Shown: piece by piece, positions 42,949 to 52,698 of the stretch
Layout of the letters: each line of letters starts with the position of its first letter
How positions within the stretch are numbered: position 1 is the first letter of the stretch
From: Cryomorphaceae bacterium
Lineage (GTDB): Bacteria > Bacteroidota > Bacteroidia > Flavobacteriales > Schleiferiaceae
NCBI GenBank assembly: GCA_020832345.1
Contig: JAFIEY010000203.1
Location: 1 to 64,000, forward strand
Reading direction: 5' to 3'
DNA: 64,000 nucleotides
The notes under the pieces: model-generated
Databases searched by the model: none
Seen by the model: the letters and a program-made list of their open reading frames with translations, nothing else
What the model was told of the DNA's origin: nothing
Program-made: the position numbers and the translations under genes

Positions 42949-45353
42949 ACCCGCTGTACCCGTGGGGAAATACCAGTTAATACTTCATAGGGAATGGTTT
43001 GCATGGCCTTGGCAACTTCCGATACGGATTGGTGAAATCCAAATATTTCCACTTCATCGCCTTTCGTACATTTAATCCCCGATACATCGACCATGGTCAT
43101 GTCCATACATACTTTTCCAACCACCGGACAAGGTTTGCCATGGATATAAACCACACCTACACCATCGCTGAGTGAACGGCGGAATCCATCGGCATATCCC
43201 ACAGAAATAACGGCTATGGTTCCGTCCCGGGGCATTTCGTAAGCACATTCATAACCGATAAATTCCCCCTTATTTAAATGGCGAATTTGGGAAATATACG
43301 CCCGCCACTTCAGGGTAGAGTTTTCTTTTTTAGCTTCAATATTGTACAAGCCTATTCCCAAACGAACCATATCAAAAACAGCTTGGGGATAATGCTGAAT
43401 GCCCTGGCTATTGAGTATGTGTCGCATGGGCTTTTCTTCCAAATTTTGAATGATTTTCCCAGATAATCGGGTGAATAATGCAATTTGATATTGGGTAAAT
43501 TCTCTTTTTTCTGGATCATTACTGGCGGCCAAATGGCTCATAATGGAGGCAACTTGTACGTTTTTGAGCAGGGGAATGATTTCCGTTATTTCATCTTCGG
43601 AAAAACCCAGACGGTGCATTCCCGTATCTAATTTGATGTGAATGCCCACTTTTTCCGTTCCCCATTTTTCTAAAGAATCACGCCATGCCACAAGGTCATT
43701 TTTGTGGTAGATTTCGGGTTCGAGTTGGTATTCGTGCATGAGGCTAAAACCTCGCGCATCCGGGTTTAGAACCAATATGGGTAAATTGATACCGGCTTTG
43801 CGCAATTCTATGCCTTCGTCAATATAAGCGACGGCAAGGTAATCTACTTTTTGGTATTCCATAAATCGCGCAATTTCGGTGGAGCCTACCCCATACGAAA
43901 AAGCCTTGACCATGGCCATTATTTTCACCCCTTTCGGCAAAGCATTTCTGTATGCCCCCATCGTTCGCTCCATTGCGGATAAATTGATTTCCAAAAAGGT
44001 GCGGTGGCTTTGAACGGCCAGTCTGAATACCACGCGCTCAAGGGCAAATTTTCGAGCGCCCTTAACCAAAATGGTAGCATCTTGAAATGAGTAGGCACCT
44101 AATTTCTGAAGAAGTTCTTCTGTGGTTTGAAAGAAGTTGGTTTTTTCAGGAAAATATTGTTGGTGCGCAATGCATTTTGGCCCCACGGCAAAACACTGAT
44201 CAATGCCGTACTGTTTTAGCCATTTTCCCAATCGACTATATACTCGACTTGAATTGGAATCGCTCTGGACAAAATCGCTGAAAATCAGAATTTTTGGAGA
44301 CTTTTCCCTGTAGGATTGCAAAAACTCCAATGCCATTTTCAACGATTGTGGGTCGGAGTTATAGGCATCGTTGACAATCACTTGCTGACCCGGCCCCTGC
44401 ACAAATTCCATGCGCATCTCCACAGGTTCCCAAAATTCTATCTGACGGTCAATTTCCTCCCAACTACAACCCAGAATTCTTGCCGTCACCACTGCATATA
44501 TGCCGTTTTCTATGGAAGCTCCGTCAACAAAGGGAAAGTGAAGGGTGTGTTTGCCTTCAGGGCCTGAAAGTGAAATACGATGGCCATTTCGCTGCCATTG
44601 CCATACGGCATTCTGACTTTGACCTACGGTAATGAGGTGGGGTTGGTTTGGCAGTGATTTTAATGCCTCAAGAATTTCCGGGTATTTTTCTCCGGTGACA
44701 ACAGTTTTACAGTTTTTAAACAATTTGGCCTTTTCCCGGGCTTTTGAGGGTAAATCGGTAAAATTCTGCTGATGGGCCTCGCCTATGTTGGTAAAAATTC
44801 CCAGTGTGGGTTGAATGATTTTTTCTAATTTTTCCATTTCTCTCGGCAGCGAAATTCCAGCCTCGAAAATGGCGCAATTGTGTGATGCCTGCAATTGTAA
44901 AACGGACAATGGTACACCAACTTGACTGTTGTATGACCGGGGCGATTTTACCACCGAAAAGTGATTTTCCAATAATTTGCCCAACCACTCTTTGACGATG
45001 GTTTTTCCGTTTGAACCCGAAACACCCACCACCTGAAGGGCAAATTTATTACGGTGGTAAGTTGCCCAAAGCTGAAGAGCGGCCAATGTATCCCTAACTT
45101 GTAAAAATGTGGCTTCGGGACAACCTTTAGGAATTTCGCCATTCAACATAAAAAATCGAAATCCACGTTTATACAATTCCGGGATGTAGTCTTTGCCTTT
45201 GTGCGCTTTGCCGTTTAGGGCGATAAAAATCCGATTGTCGGAGTGTCGCGCACTTCTGCTGTCGGTAAATAAACCGATTATTTCCGTATCCGTGGGTGCT
45301 TTTCCGATTAATTCGGCTCGACAAACTTCTGCCAGTTTTTTAAGCCCAATCAT
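42933..45353 (-). CDS. murF-alr: Bifunctional MurF ligase / alanine racemase
   Basis: The 806-residue protein fuses two cell-wall enzymes, as is usual in Bacteroidetes. Residues about 1-445 are MurF, which adds D-Ala-D-Ala to UDP-MurNAc-tripeptide: P-loop GVSGSNGKT at about 110, GIFTNIGEAHQQNF and NDAYNSDPQSLKMALEFL. Residues about 455-806 are alanine racemase: PLP lysine in IMAMVKAFSYGVG at about 483, HIKLDTGMHRLGF, and the catalytic-type tyrosine in YECAYEMPRDGTIAVISVGYADGF. Thus the D-Ala maker and user are joined. It overlaps tdk by 4 bp. Confidence 0.97.
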   Translation of the reverse strand: MIGLKKLAEVCRAELIGKAPTDTEIIGLFTDSRSARHSDNRIFIALNGKAHKGKDYIPELYKRGFRFFMLNGEIPKGCPEATFLQVRDTLAALQLWATYHRNKFALQVVGVSGSNGKTIVKEWLGKLLENHFSVVKSPRSYNSQVGVPLSVLQLQASHNCAIFEAGISLPREMEKLEKIIQPTLGIFTNIGEAHQQNFTDLPSKAREKAKLFKNCKTVVTGEKYPEILEALKSLPNQPHLITVGQSQNAVWQWQRNGHRISLSGPEGKHTLHFPFVDGASIENGIYAVVTARILGCSWEEIDRQIEFWEPVEMRMEFVQGPGQQVIVNDAYNSDPQSLKMALEFLQSYREKSPKILIFSDFVQSDSNSSRVYSRLGKWLKQYGIDQCFAVGPKCIAHQQYFPEKTNFFQTTEELLQKLGAYSFQDATILVKGARKFALERVVFRLAVQSHRTFLEINLSAMERTMGAYRNALPKGVKIMAMVKAFSYGVGSTEIARFMEYQKVDYLAVAYIDEGIELRKAGINLPILVLNPDARGFSLMHEYQLEPEIYHKNDLVAWRDSLEKWGTEKVGIHIKLDTGMHRLGFSEDEITEIIPLLKNVQVASIMSHLAASNDPEKREFTQYQIALFTRLSGKIIQNLEEKPMRHILNSQGIQHYPQAVFDMVRLGIGLYNIEAKKENSTLKWRAYISQIRHLNKGEFIGYECAYEMPRDGTIAVISVGYADGFRRSLSDGVGVVYIHGKPCPVVGKVCMDMTMVDVSGIKCTKGDEVEIFGFHQSVSEVAKAMQTIPYEVLTGISPRVQRVYFRE

Positions 45354-45937
45354 GTTTTCTTTTTTTGTTGAAGCGCATTAAAAACTTCCCGGCTCACCGG
45401 CTCGTAATGATCTTTTTCTCCCAATAAAAACTGGGAATCCTTCTCGGCTTTTCGATAGGAATAATGGGCCAATTCTCCGGTTCGGGAACAAATGGCGTGT
45501 ACCTTGGTCACGTATTCCGCAATGGCCATAAGATTGGGCATGGGGCCAAAGGGACGCCCCTGAAAATCCATGTCTAAACCGGCAATAATTACCCTTGTCC
45601 CCTGATTGGCGAGTTCATTTACCACATCCACAATTTCCGCATCAAAAAATTGCGCTTCGTCAATTCCAACCACATCTACGCCTTCCGAAAGTAAGAGGAT
45701 GGCCGAGCTGCTGTCAACCGGTGTTGAGGTGATGCTGCGTTTGTCGTGACTGATAATTTCTGCTTCACCGTAACGAATATCCGAAGAAGGTTTGAAGATT
45801 TCGACGTTTAACTTGGCGATTTGGGCACGCCGTAACCTGCGGATTAGTTCTTCCGTTTTACCGGAAAACATTGATCCACAGACGACCTCGATCCAGCCTG
45901 TGCGTTTTTTATGATTTGCTTTGTGTTCTAAAAACAT
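45350..45937 (-). CDS. tdk: Thymidine kinase
   Basis: The 195-residue protein is a type II thymidine kinase, phosphorylating thymidine with ATP in the salvage pathway. Motifs are the P-loop GSMFSGKTEELIRR, Walker B VDVVGIDEAQFFD, AGLDMDFQGRPFGPM and the lid region EYVTKVHAICSRTGELAHYSYRK. The usual zinc ligands (CxxC and a second Cys/His pair) are reduced to one Cys, and the second pair is absent (FLLGEKDHYEPVSR). It is the first gene of the unit with murF-alr, with a 4-bp overlap. Confidence 0.95.
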   Translation of the reverse strand: MFLEHKANHKKRTGWIEVVCGSMFSGKTEELIRRLRRAQIAKLNVEIFKPSSDIRYGEAEIISHDKRSITSTPVDSSSAILLLSEGVDVVGIDEAQFFDAEIVDVVNELANQGTRVIIAGLDMDFQGRPFGPMPNLMAIAEYVTKVHAICSRTGELAHYSYRKAEKDSQFLLGEKDHYEPVSREVFNALQQKKKT

Positions 45938-46029
45938 TTTGTACTTTCAGTCCGCAAAAATGCATCATAAAATTACAACGAATATCCCGATTGACAACAT
46001 TTGTTTGTCGGGAAAAAATAACTAATAAA

Positions 46030-46770
46030 ATGGGTGATTCACTTCAGAGGGACTTGGAAGAACTATGCCTTAATATTCTTCGCGATCGCGGGGAAAACAC
46101 TGCAATATTGCTGGAAAATGCCAGGTCATTATACGAAAAACTCGTTATTATTCAACACGAACAATTGAATAGTAACGCGAACAAATCATCACAACAAGAT
46201 GCGACACCTAAAGCCCAGCCTGTTCCCAAAGAAACGAAATCCACCAAACCGCCTATAGAAATTGAAGAAGAAAAAATTGAAAAAGCCAAACCAGTAGAGG
46301 ATACCAAGCTGGCGGTTGAAGCAAAAACAACCGGAAAAGTTTCTGAGCAAACCGAAAAGAGCCCTGAACCGGCCAATTCCGAAGTTCGCGAAAAAGAACC
46401 GGAGATTTTTGTAGAAGCCAAGGAATCGGACACCGAAAAAGCAGAGGAGAAAATAGTTTCCAAGCCTAAAAAAGCGAGGGATAACACCCCCCAAAGTAGC
46501 CATTTAAATCAACGACTTCAACCCGGCAGTGTAAGGGTTGGGCTCAACGATCGCATCGCTTTTGTCAAAAAATTATTTCACGGGGAAACAGATGATTTTA
46601 ACAGGGTGCTTTCGCAAATTAATTCTTTTGGCACCTACCATGAGGCGGAGGCTTTTTTGCAAAATCTCGTCGTGCCCGAGTACGGTTGGGATCTGGAGGA
46701 AGAATTTGCCAAGCGTTTTCTAAATCTGGTCAGAATGCGTTTTGGCCTCGACGAAATACCGGAAGAATAA
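46030..46770 (+). CDS. Conserved hypothetical protein with disordered middle
   Basis: From the ATG at 46030 the product is 246 residues; the longer frame from 45871 runs over tdk and is rejected. It has a short helical N-terminus (DLEELCLNILRDRGENTAILLENARSLYEKL), then about 110 residues rich in Glu, Lys and Pro that are probably disordered. The compact C-terminal domain (GLNDRIAFVKKLFHGETDDFNRVLSQINSFGTY..EYGWDLEEEFAKRFLNLVRMRF) I recall as conserved in Bacteroidetes without known function. The rsmI start follows the stop codon directly, so the two are an operon. Confidence 0.85.
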   Translation: MGDSLQRDLEELCLNILRDRGENTAILLENARSLYEKLVIIQHEQLNSNANKSSQQDATPKAQPVPKETKSTKPPIEIEEEKIEKAKPVEDTKLAVEAKTTGKVSEQTEKSPEPANSEVREKEPEIFVEAKESDTEKAEEKIVSKPKKARDNTPQSSHLNQRLQPGSVRVGLNDRIAFVKKLFHGETDDFNRVLSQINSFGTYHEAEAFLQNLVVPEYGWDLEEEFAKRFLNLVRMRFGLDEIPEE

Positions 46771-47439
46771 ATGGGGAAATTATTTGTCGTACCTACACCC
46801 ATTGGGAATCTGGAAGACATGAGCTTTCGGGCTGTTCGGATTTTACGCGAATCCAAATTGATTTTGGCGGAAGATACGCGAACCACCGGGGTGTTGTTGA
46901 AACACTACGACATAAAAACCCCACTCCGCAGTTATCACATGCATAACGAGCACAAAACTGTTCACGATTTGGTGCAACAATTGCGAACCACCGATACTAT
47001 GAGTTTGGTCAGCGACGCGGGGATGCCGGGTATTTCCGATCCGGGATTTTTGCTTATCCGCGCCGTGGTAGAAGATGGCCAAGAGGTTGAGGTTTTGCCG
47101 GGAGCCAACGCTGCACTTACCGGATTGGTAGAAAGCGGATTGCCCTGTGATCGATTTGTTTTTGAAGGATTTTTACCGGTAAAAAAAGGCCGTAAAACCA
47201 GATTGGAATTACTGCAAAACGAGACAAGAACCATGGTTTTTTATGAATCTCCACACCGGATATTGCGAACCCTAAAGGACTTTATTGAAGTTTTTGGGAT
47301 AGATAGAAAGGCCGCTTTGAGCAGGGAGTTGAGTAAAAAATTCCACGAAACCAGACGAGGTTCTCTCGCGGATTTATTGGAAGGTTGTCAATCGCATCCG
47401 CCTAAAGGTGAGCTGGTATTGACTGTTTCCGGCGTCTAA
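46771..47439 (+). CDS. rsmI: 16S rRNA (cytidine1402-2'-O)-methyltransferase
   Basis: The 222-residue protein is RsmI, a tetrapyrrole-methylase-fold enzyme that 2'-O-methylates C1402 in the 16S rRNA decoding centre using SAM. Motifs are LFVVPTPIGNLEDMSFRAVRIL, AEDTRTTGVLLKHY, LVSDAGMPGISDPGFLLIRA, LPGANAALTGLVESGLPCDRFVFEGFLP, FYESPHRILRTLKD and SRELSKKFHETRRGSLADLL. It is shorter than the E. coli enzyme at the C-terminus, as in related species. The end overlaps the convergent DUF3078 gene by 4 bp. Confidence 0.96.
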   Translation: MGKLFVVPTPIGNLEDMSFRAVRILRESKLILAEDTRTTGVLLKHYDIKTPLRSYHMHNEHKTVHDLVQQLRTTDTMSLVSDAGMPGISDPGFLLIRAVVEDGQEVEVLPGANAALTGLVESGLPCDRFVFEGFLPVKKGRKTRLELLQNETRTMVFYESPHRILRTLKDFIEVFGIDRKAALSRELSKKFHETRRGSLADLLEGCQSHPPKGELVLTVSGV

Positions 47440-48395
47440 AAAGTATAGGCAAAGCCGGCGCCCATAACAGATTTGAGCTGCAAACGGGGGCCACTTCCCA
47501 AACTTCCATCGGGACGTTCAACGGGGACATTGATGTTTTCATCGTAGATTAGGTTGAGCGCTGCATTAAAACTCAAAAATTTGGTGATTTTCCAAAAGAA
47601 TAAAACCTCAGCATTGACGTCCATATTTTGGGGTTTTTCTTCGTAGTTGGAAAATAAATCCAAACGGGTTTGGAAGTTTATTTTTTCATTGAGTTTTTCC
47701 CGATAAATGATGTTGATATAACCTCCACCTTCGGTTAACATATTTTTCCCATCTCTAACGCCATAATCTCCTCTGGCGTTAAAAACCGGGTCTCGAACGA
47801 ATGTTTGTTTTATGGTAAAAGGTGAAATATAAACAATGAGTTTTTGTTTTTCCTTAAAGGTTATCCCCAATCCGTAAACCGCATAACCGGGAGACATAAA
47901 ATCCGAAATCCGCTGTCGGGTTTCCGGATTCGGACTGTCAAATCCTTCGGCAAATTGTGTTCTAAAACTCGCCAGGGCTGAGTAGTTCCAGCGTTTGGCA
48001 AACTTGTAGTTGTAGTTGGTTTGAAAATCAATCCGGTCATCCATTTTAAAAACCACTCCTTCTTGACGGTTAAGACCGTAGGCCAGAACCAAATTGGTCA
48101 CCCAACTTGATCGTTCCTTTTCGTAAATGGGCGTGACATTTAATATGGAAGTTCCAGAAAGTACGTTGGCACCACCGGCTTGCCAGTTTTGCAACATAAT
48201 GGAGTTTGCCGTGATAGAAAATGAACCGTTTACGGCCCATACCTTATTTGAATCTTTTTTTAATTCTGCCGCTTTTTTGGCTGCGGCTTCGGCAGCTTCC
48301 CGCATTTTTTTTGCAGTTTCGGCTTCAGTTTGGGCATGCATTCCCGAGGTAAAAATAAAAATTAAAATGCCGGCAATGGTGAATTTTTGTGTCAT
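47436..48395 (-). CDS. DUF3078 outer-membrane protein
   Basis: The 319-residue protein has a signal peptide (MTQKFTIAGILIFIFTSGMHAQ), an Ala/Lys-rich helical linker, and a DUF3078 barrel-like domain: the conserved WQAGGANVLSGTSILN, KMDDRIDFQTNYNYK, the SDFMSPGYAVYGLGI segment and a final FAYTF. The family is common in Bacteroidetes, lies in the outer membrane by inference, and has no known function. Monocistronic, convergent with rsmI. Confidence 0.9.
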   Translation of the reverse strand: MTQKFTIAGILIFIFTSGMHAQTEAETAKKMREAAEAAAKKAAELKKDSNKVWAVNGSFSITANSIMLQNWQAGGANVLSGTSILNVTPIYEKERSSWVTNLVLAYGLNRQEGVVFKMDDRIDFQTNYNYKFAKRWNYSALASFRTQFAEGFDSPNPETRQRISDFMSPGYAVYGLGITFKEKQKLIVYISPFTIKQTFVRDPVFNARGDYGVRDGKNMLTEGGGYINIIYREKLNEKINFQTRLDLFSNYEEKPQNMDVNAEVLFFWKITKFLSFNAALNLIYDENINVPVERPDGSLGSGPRLQLKSVMGAGFAYTF

Positions 48396-48515
48396 GATAT
48401 TGGGTTTTTGAAATGGGTTTTTTCACCGAATATCTATAGCCGGATTAGTTGCACCCATTTTCAAATGCAAGATCAACCAGGTCATATTTGGTGAGGAGGA
48501 CAAAAAAATTGAGGT

Positions 48516-49274
48516 TTATTTCTTTTTAAATTGATTGATGGCATTTTTCGTAAAATCACTGAGAACCAACCTTCCACTAATCGCAGCGCGTTCTGCCAAA
48601 AGTTCGTTCCAGTCTTCAGTGCCTCGCCAAAAAATCTTTTTTAGTTCAGTCATGGCCTCGGGATTTGAGGTGGCCAATTTTGCGGCTAATTCATTTATAT
48701 GGGCATCCATTTCCTCAACGGTCTCGAATACCTCATTGTAAATACCTTTGGTTTTTGCCCAATCCGCATCTCGCCAGGCGGTCGCGTTTATGGCCAGTTC
48801 ACTCATTCCGCTTAATCCGGCTTTGCGTTCTACCGCGGGGCCAACCACAAAAGGGCCAATGCCTACGGCAAGTTCCGAAAGTTTTATGGATGCGTGTTCT
48901 GTGGCAAAACAGTAATCGAAGGACGAAGCGACACCCACACCACCGCCTACTGCTTTTCCTTGAACCCTGCCAATGATGAGTTTTGAAGCTTTCCTCATGG
49001 CATTTATTACCATGGCAAATCCACTAAAAAAAGTTAGACCATCGCGCGTATTGTCAATGGCCAAAAGTTCGTCAAAACTGGCGCCGGCGCAAAAGGCACG
49101 CTCGCCTGCTGAACGCACGAGAATCACCCGTACATCAGGATTTTGATCGGCTGCTGTGATGGTTTCTGCGAATTTTCGGAGAATTTCCCCGGGTAATGAA
49201 TTACTTGCCGGGTGAAAAAACTCAATGGTTCCAATGTGATTATCGACGGTTAGGTTTACGTATCCTTCACTCAT
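48516..49274 (-). CDS. Enoyl-CoA hydratase/isomerase family protein
   Basis: The 252-residue protein is a crotonase-fold enzyme acting on acyl-CoA thioesters. The oxyanion-hole segments are SAGERAFCAGASFDEL (about 55-70) and VQGKAVGGGVGVASSFDYCFATEHASI (about 100-130). The catalytic Glu of true hydratases is not clear; LAVGIGPFVVGPAVERKAG stands there, so it may be an isomerase or other family activity. The nearby paaZ suggests, but does not prove, phenylacetate catabolism. Confidence 0.88.
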   Translation of the reverse strand: MSEGYVNLTVDNHIGTIEFFHPASNSLPGEILRKFAETITAADQNPDVRVILVRSAGERAFCAGASFDELLAIDNTRDGLTFFSGFAMVINAMRKASKLIIGRVQGKAVGGGVGVASSFDYCFATEHASIKLSELAVGIGPFVVGPAVERKAGLSGMSELAINATAWRDADWAKTKGIYNEVFETVEEMDAHINELAAKLATSNPEAMTELKKIFWRGTEDWNELLAERAAISGRLVLSDFTKNAINQFKKK

Positions 49275-49327
49275 ATAAAAAAGTTTGCTGCAAAAGTAGG
49301 TGGTGGAGGATAAAATAAAAAATGTGA

Positions 49328-50458
49328 TTATTTGCCGGTGAAAAAGTCCAGAATTTCCCTCTGGATCAAAGGGTTAACCAGTATAGCAAGAATGATGGAA
49401 ATAATTAAGCCAATGGTGGCATTGGTCGCATCTTTGCGAATGAGTTTGAGGATTTTTTTGAGACTTCGCTTTGTTTTATATGCCGGTGCAAGTTTCATGG
49501 CCAATTCCCGTCCCGCCAGCAATCCCAAAAATACCCAGGTTGTACTCATGGGAATATTGCTGAGGTGATAAAAGAAAAGTAGAATCATGGCGTAAACCAA
49601 GTCGATGACAGTTGCACCTTTTATTTCTTTTACATCGGACTTTTCTTTAATGATGTTTTGAATGCGGCCACCCCGAAAATACAGGAGCAAGCCCAAGCCA
49701 AAGAAGATATACGAGGCAAAAGCAATAAATTGATACAGGGACAAACTTCTCGGTAGAAATACGGCTATATTGGCCGCATCCTGCATAAGCCAAACAGCCC
49801 ACAGAGCTCCGGAAATAATCCACTGCGCCAATCGCCAACCGGGGTGATAATTGCTTTTCACAAAACGCTTTATCGGTTTTGATAAGAGATACCAAACGCT
49901 AATGGCTGTAATAAAGGCAATGAAATATCCCAGTAAACTCTTGCCCAATACACTTGATATGCCTGCGGAGTTAGAGGAAAATGCACTGAGTAGTAAAAAC
50001 GTAGTGGAAACCGGCATGCGCAGCCGCGTGAGAAAAAGCAATACCAAAGGTGCTGCAACCTGAAGATATCGAAAACTTTCCGGCGCTTGGTCAAATCCTT
50101 TGGATTGAAGTCGGCCAAAGGAGACATCACCCGCATGGGTGTACCAACCCAAGGTCATTACACCGACAAATATCCCACCTAAAAACAACCACAATACCCA
50201 CCATTTCCTATCGGCGTTTGAGGATAAGAACGTACCAATGGTTTGAATGCTGTCGTTGGCAATTGCCGAATACCCAGCAAAGGCAAATCCCACCCACATG
50301 GCGATATAGGGGTATGGATAAAGAACTCCGGTAATGAGAAAGAGAAAAAAGAGCATCCGCAAAAACTTGCGCTCTTTAAACAGGAACATTCGAGTGACTC
50401 GCGACCGCTTTCCAATAAACGGTGAGTCGTACTTTTTATCCAGCTTTTTGAAATTCAT
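49328..50458 (-). CDS. PiT-like phosphate permease family protein
   Basis: From the ATG at 50458 (MNFKKLDKKYDSPFIGKRSRV) the product is 376 residues; the longer frame from 50578 includes upstream promoter sequence. It has about nine membrane helices. WVGFAFAGYSAIANDSIQTIGTFLSSN and the symmetric FYHLSNIPMSTTWVFLGLLAGREL match the repeat signature of inorganic phosphate transporters of the PiT family. It is shorter than typical PitA, and may be a subfamily with another anion. Divergent from paaZ. Confidence 0.8.
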   Translation of the reverse strand: MNFKKLDKKYDSPFIGKRSRVTRMFLFKERKFLRMLFFLFLITGVLYPYPYIAMWVGFAFAGYSAIANDSIQTIGTFLSSNADRKWWVLWLFLGGIFVGVMTLGWYTHAGDVSFGRLQSKGFDQAPESFRYLQVAAPLVLLFLTRLRMPVSTTFLLLSAFSSNSAGISSVLGKSLLGYFIAFITAISVWYLLSKPIKRFVKSNYHPGWRLAQWIISGALWAVWLMQDAANIAVFLPRSLSLYQFIAFASYIFFGLGLLLYFRGGRIQNIIKEKSDVKEIKGATVIDLVYAMILLFFYHLSNIPMSTTWVFLGLLAGRELAMKLAPAYKTKRSLKKILKLIRKDATNATIGLIISIILAILVNPLIQREILDFFTGK

Positions 50459-50559
50459 GGGCGGGCAAAATGCCTGGGTTATTTTCGACGGTGCAAAGAA
50501 AACATATAACCCACAACTTACACCATGGTAACAGTAATTTAATATTGGTTTTTTTCGCG

Positions 50560-50590
50560 TTGCACATATTTCTTTCAACCCGTACCTTTG
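50560..50590 (+). promoter_or_regulatory. Promoter of paaZ
   Basis: TTG (50560-50562), 20 nt, then TACCTTTG (50583-50590), an exact TAnnTTTG, 32 nt before the ATG. Confidence 0.55.
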
Positions 50591-50622
50591 GAAACTTATA
50601 CAATCAAAAAAACGATTAAATA

Positions 50623-52671
50623 ATGCATACGTATCAGAGTTATGTCATGGGGCAATGGATCTCCGGCGAAGGTGTTGAATTAGAATTAGCCAACGCGGTG
50701 ACGGGTGAAAATATGGGCGCCATCAGTGCCATCGGAATTGATTTTGGTGCTGTCCTGGATTATGGAAGGAAAAACAGCAAAACCCTCCGAAATATGACTT
50801 TCCTGCAAAGGGGAATTATGCTTAAAAAACTTGCTTTATTCTTGATGGAAAATAAAGCTAAATACTATAAACTCAGCTTTGCGACCGGCGCCACAAAAAT
50901 CGATTCATGGATCGATATCGAAGGGGGAATTGGAAATTTGTTTGCCAATGCATCCCTTCGACGCCAATTTCCAAACCTGCCCTATTACGTGGACGGACAA
51001 GCGGCAGCACTTTCCAAAAACGGCACTTTTATAGGTCATCATATCATGGTGCCAAAGCGTGGAGTTGCTGTGCATATCAATGCGTTTAATTTTCCCATTT
51101 GGGGCATGCTGGAGAAAATTGCGGTCAATTTACTCGCAGGGGTTCCTTGTGTAGTCAAACCATCGGAATACACCGGCTACCTCACGGAGATTATGGTGCG
51201 CGATATCATTGATTCTAAAATTCTTCCCGAAGGTGCCCTGCAATTAATTACGGGATTGGGCCATGGCATCCTCGATCATGTTACAAATCAAGATGTGGTA
51301 ACTTTTACGGGAAGTGCAGCCACCGGAAAAAAACTCAAAGCCCATCCGAGAATTTTGGAAGAATCTGTGCCTTTTAATATGGAAGCTGATTCCCTAAATG
51401 CCTCTGTTTTGGGTCCGGATGTAAAAGCCGGAGACGAGGAATTTGATATTTTTGTGAAGGAGGTGCATCGAGAAATGACGGTAAAGGCCGGTCAAAAATG
51501 TACTGCGATCAGGAGAATTCTCGTGCCTCACCACTTGGCTGATGACGTGCAGATAGCCCTTGGTCAACGTTTGGCTAAAACCACCATCGGCGACCCGCAG
51601 GCCGAAGGGGTGCGGATGGGTGCACTGGCAACTCGCTTGCAGGTTGAACGCGTAAAGGAAAGTGTTGAACAACTTATGCGCGATCAGGAAATTGTGTACG
51701 ATGGAGGAAAAGATATGCAACTCATTAATGCAGATCCGGCAAAAGGCGCGTTTATGGCGCCCATGCTCTTCCGCAATGATGATCCCTTCAACAAAACAGC
51801 CTGTCATAACATCGAAGCTTTTGGGCCGGTTTCCACACTAATTCCGTACAACAATATCGAAGAGGCTGTGAGCATAACCGCCATGGGTAAAGGATCTTTG
51901 GTAACTTCCATCATTACAAATGATGACCGAATTGCAACTGAGTTTGCCGTAGAGGCAGCACCATACAACGGCAGGGTGTTGGTACTTAACCGTCGCTGTG
52001 CCAAAGAAAGCACCGGTCACGGTTCGCCTATGCCGTTGCTTACCCACGGTGGTCCCGGTAGGGCAGGGGGTGGCGAAGAGATGGGTGGTATGCGCGGCGT
52101 TATGCATTATCTGCAACGTACTGCAATACAGGGTCACCCTGATACCATCACTGCCATTTCTGGCATTTATCAGCCAGGTGCAACTCGTCCGGAGGCCAAT
52201 CCGCACGTGTTCCGACAATACTTTGAAGACCTTGTGGTTGGCGATACGGTTTATACCGCCAAACATACTGTGAGCGATGCAGATATTGTCAATTTTGCCA
52301 ATGTAAGCGGTGATAATTTTTACGCCCACATGGATGCTACTTCTTTGGAAGGAACCATTTTTGAGCAGCGGGTGGCACACGGTTACTTCGTTTTGAGCAA
52401 AGCTGCCGGTTTATTCGTCGATGCAAAAAAGGGTCCCGTTTTGCTCAACTACGGTTTGGAAGAATGTCGGTTTACCAAACCTGTTTATCCCGGCGCAACC
52501 ATTGGGGTGAAGTTTACCGTGAAGGAAAAACTCGATCAGGAAAAGCGATCTGAGGAAGATATTGCCAAAGGCATTGTTAAGTTTTTGGTTGATGTATATG
52601 ACGAAACCGGTGAAACCGTTGCGTTGGCAACTATTTTAACGATGGTAAAGAAACGCGACCAATCTGAATAG
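50623..52671 (+). CDS. paaZ: Bifunctional oxepin-CoA hydrolase / semialdehyde dehydrogenase
   Basis: The 682-residue protein is PaaZ, which opens the oxepin-CoA ring and oxidises the resulting semialdehyde in phenylacetate degradation. Residues about 1-525 are an aldehyde dehydrogenase: NAFNFPIWGMLEKIAVNLLAGVPCVVKPS, VTFTGSAATGKKL, a glutamate in NMEADSLNA, and catalytic Cys in VKAGQKCTAIRRI. Residues about 540-682 are a MaoC-like hotdog hydratase: YFEDLVVGDTVYTAKHTVSDADIVNFANVSGDNFYAHMD..FEQRVAHGYFVLS. No other clear paa ring-oxidation gene is nearby, so the rest of the pathway must lie elsewhere or the enzyme has another role. Confidence 0.95.
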   Translation: MHTYQSYVMGQWISGEGVELELANAVTGENMGAISAIGIDFGAVLDYGRKNSKTLRNMTFLQRGIMLKKLALFLMENKAKYYKLSFATGATKIDSWIDIEGGIGNLFANASLRRQFPNLPYYVDGQAAALSKNGTFIGHHIMVPKRGVAVHINAFNFPIWGMLEKIAVNLLAGVPCVVKPSEYTGYLTEIMVRDIIDSKILPEGALQLITGLGHGILDHVTNQDVVTFTGSAATGKKLKAHPRILEESVPFNMEADSLNASVLGPDVKAGDEEFDIFVKEVHREMTVKAGQKCTAIRRILVPHHLADDVQIALGQRLAKTTIGDPQAEGVRMGALATRLQVERVKESVEQLMRDQEIVYDGGKDMQLINADPAKGAFMAPMLFRNDDPFNKTACHNIEAFGPVSTLIPYNNIEEAVSITAMGKGSLVTSIITNDDRIATEFAVEAAPYNGRVLVLNRRCAKESTGHGSPMPLLTHGGPGRAGGGEEMGGMRGVMHYLQRTAIQGHPDTITAISGIYQPGATRPEANPHVFRQYFEDLVVGDTVYTAKHTVSDADIVNFANVSGDNFYAHMDATSLEGTIFEQRVAHGYFVLSKAAGLFVDAKKGPVLLNYGLEECRFTKPVYPGATIGVKFTVKEKLDQEKRSEEDIAKGIVKFLVDVYDETGETVALATILTMVKKRDQSE

Positions 52672-52698
52672 TCCCGGTTATTTTTCTGAAAAGACTTT

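Noticed and set aside
46152-46503. Two long minus-strand ORFs rich in Ser/Phe
   Set aside because: They are antisense to the Glu/Lys/Pro-rich middle of the gene at 46030-46770 and result from its composition.
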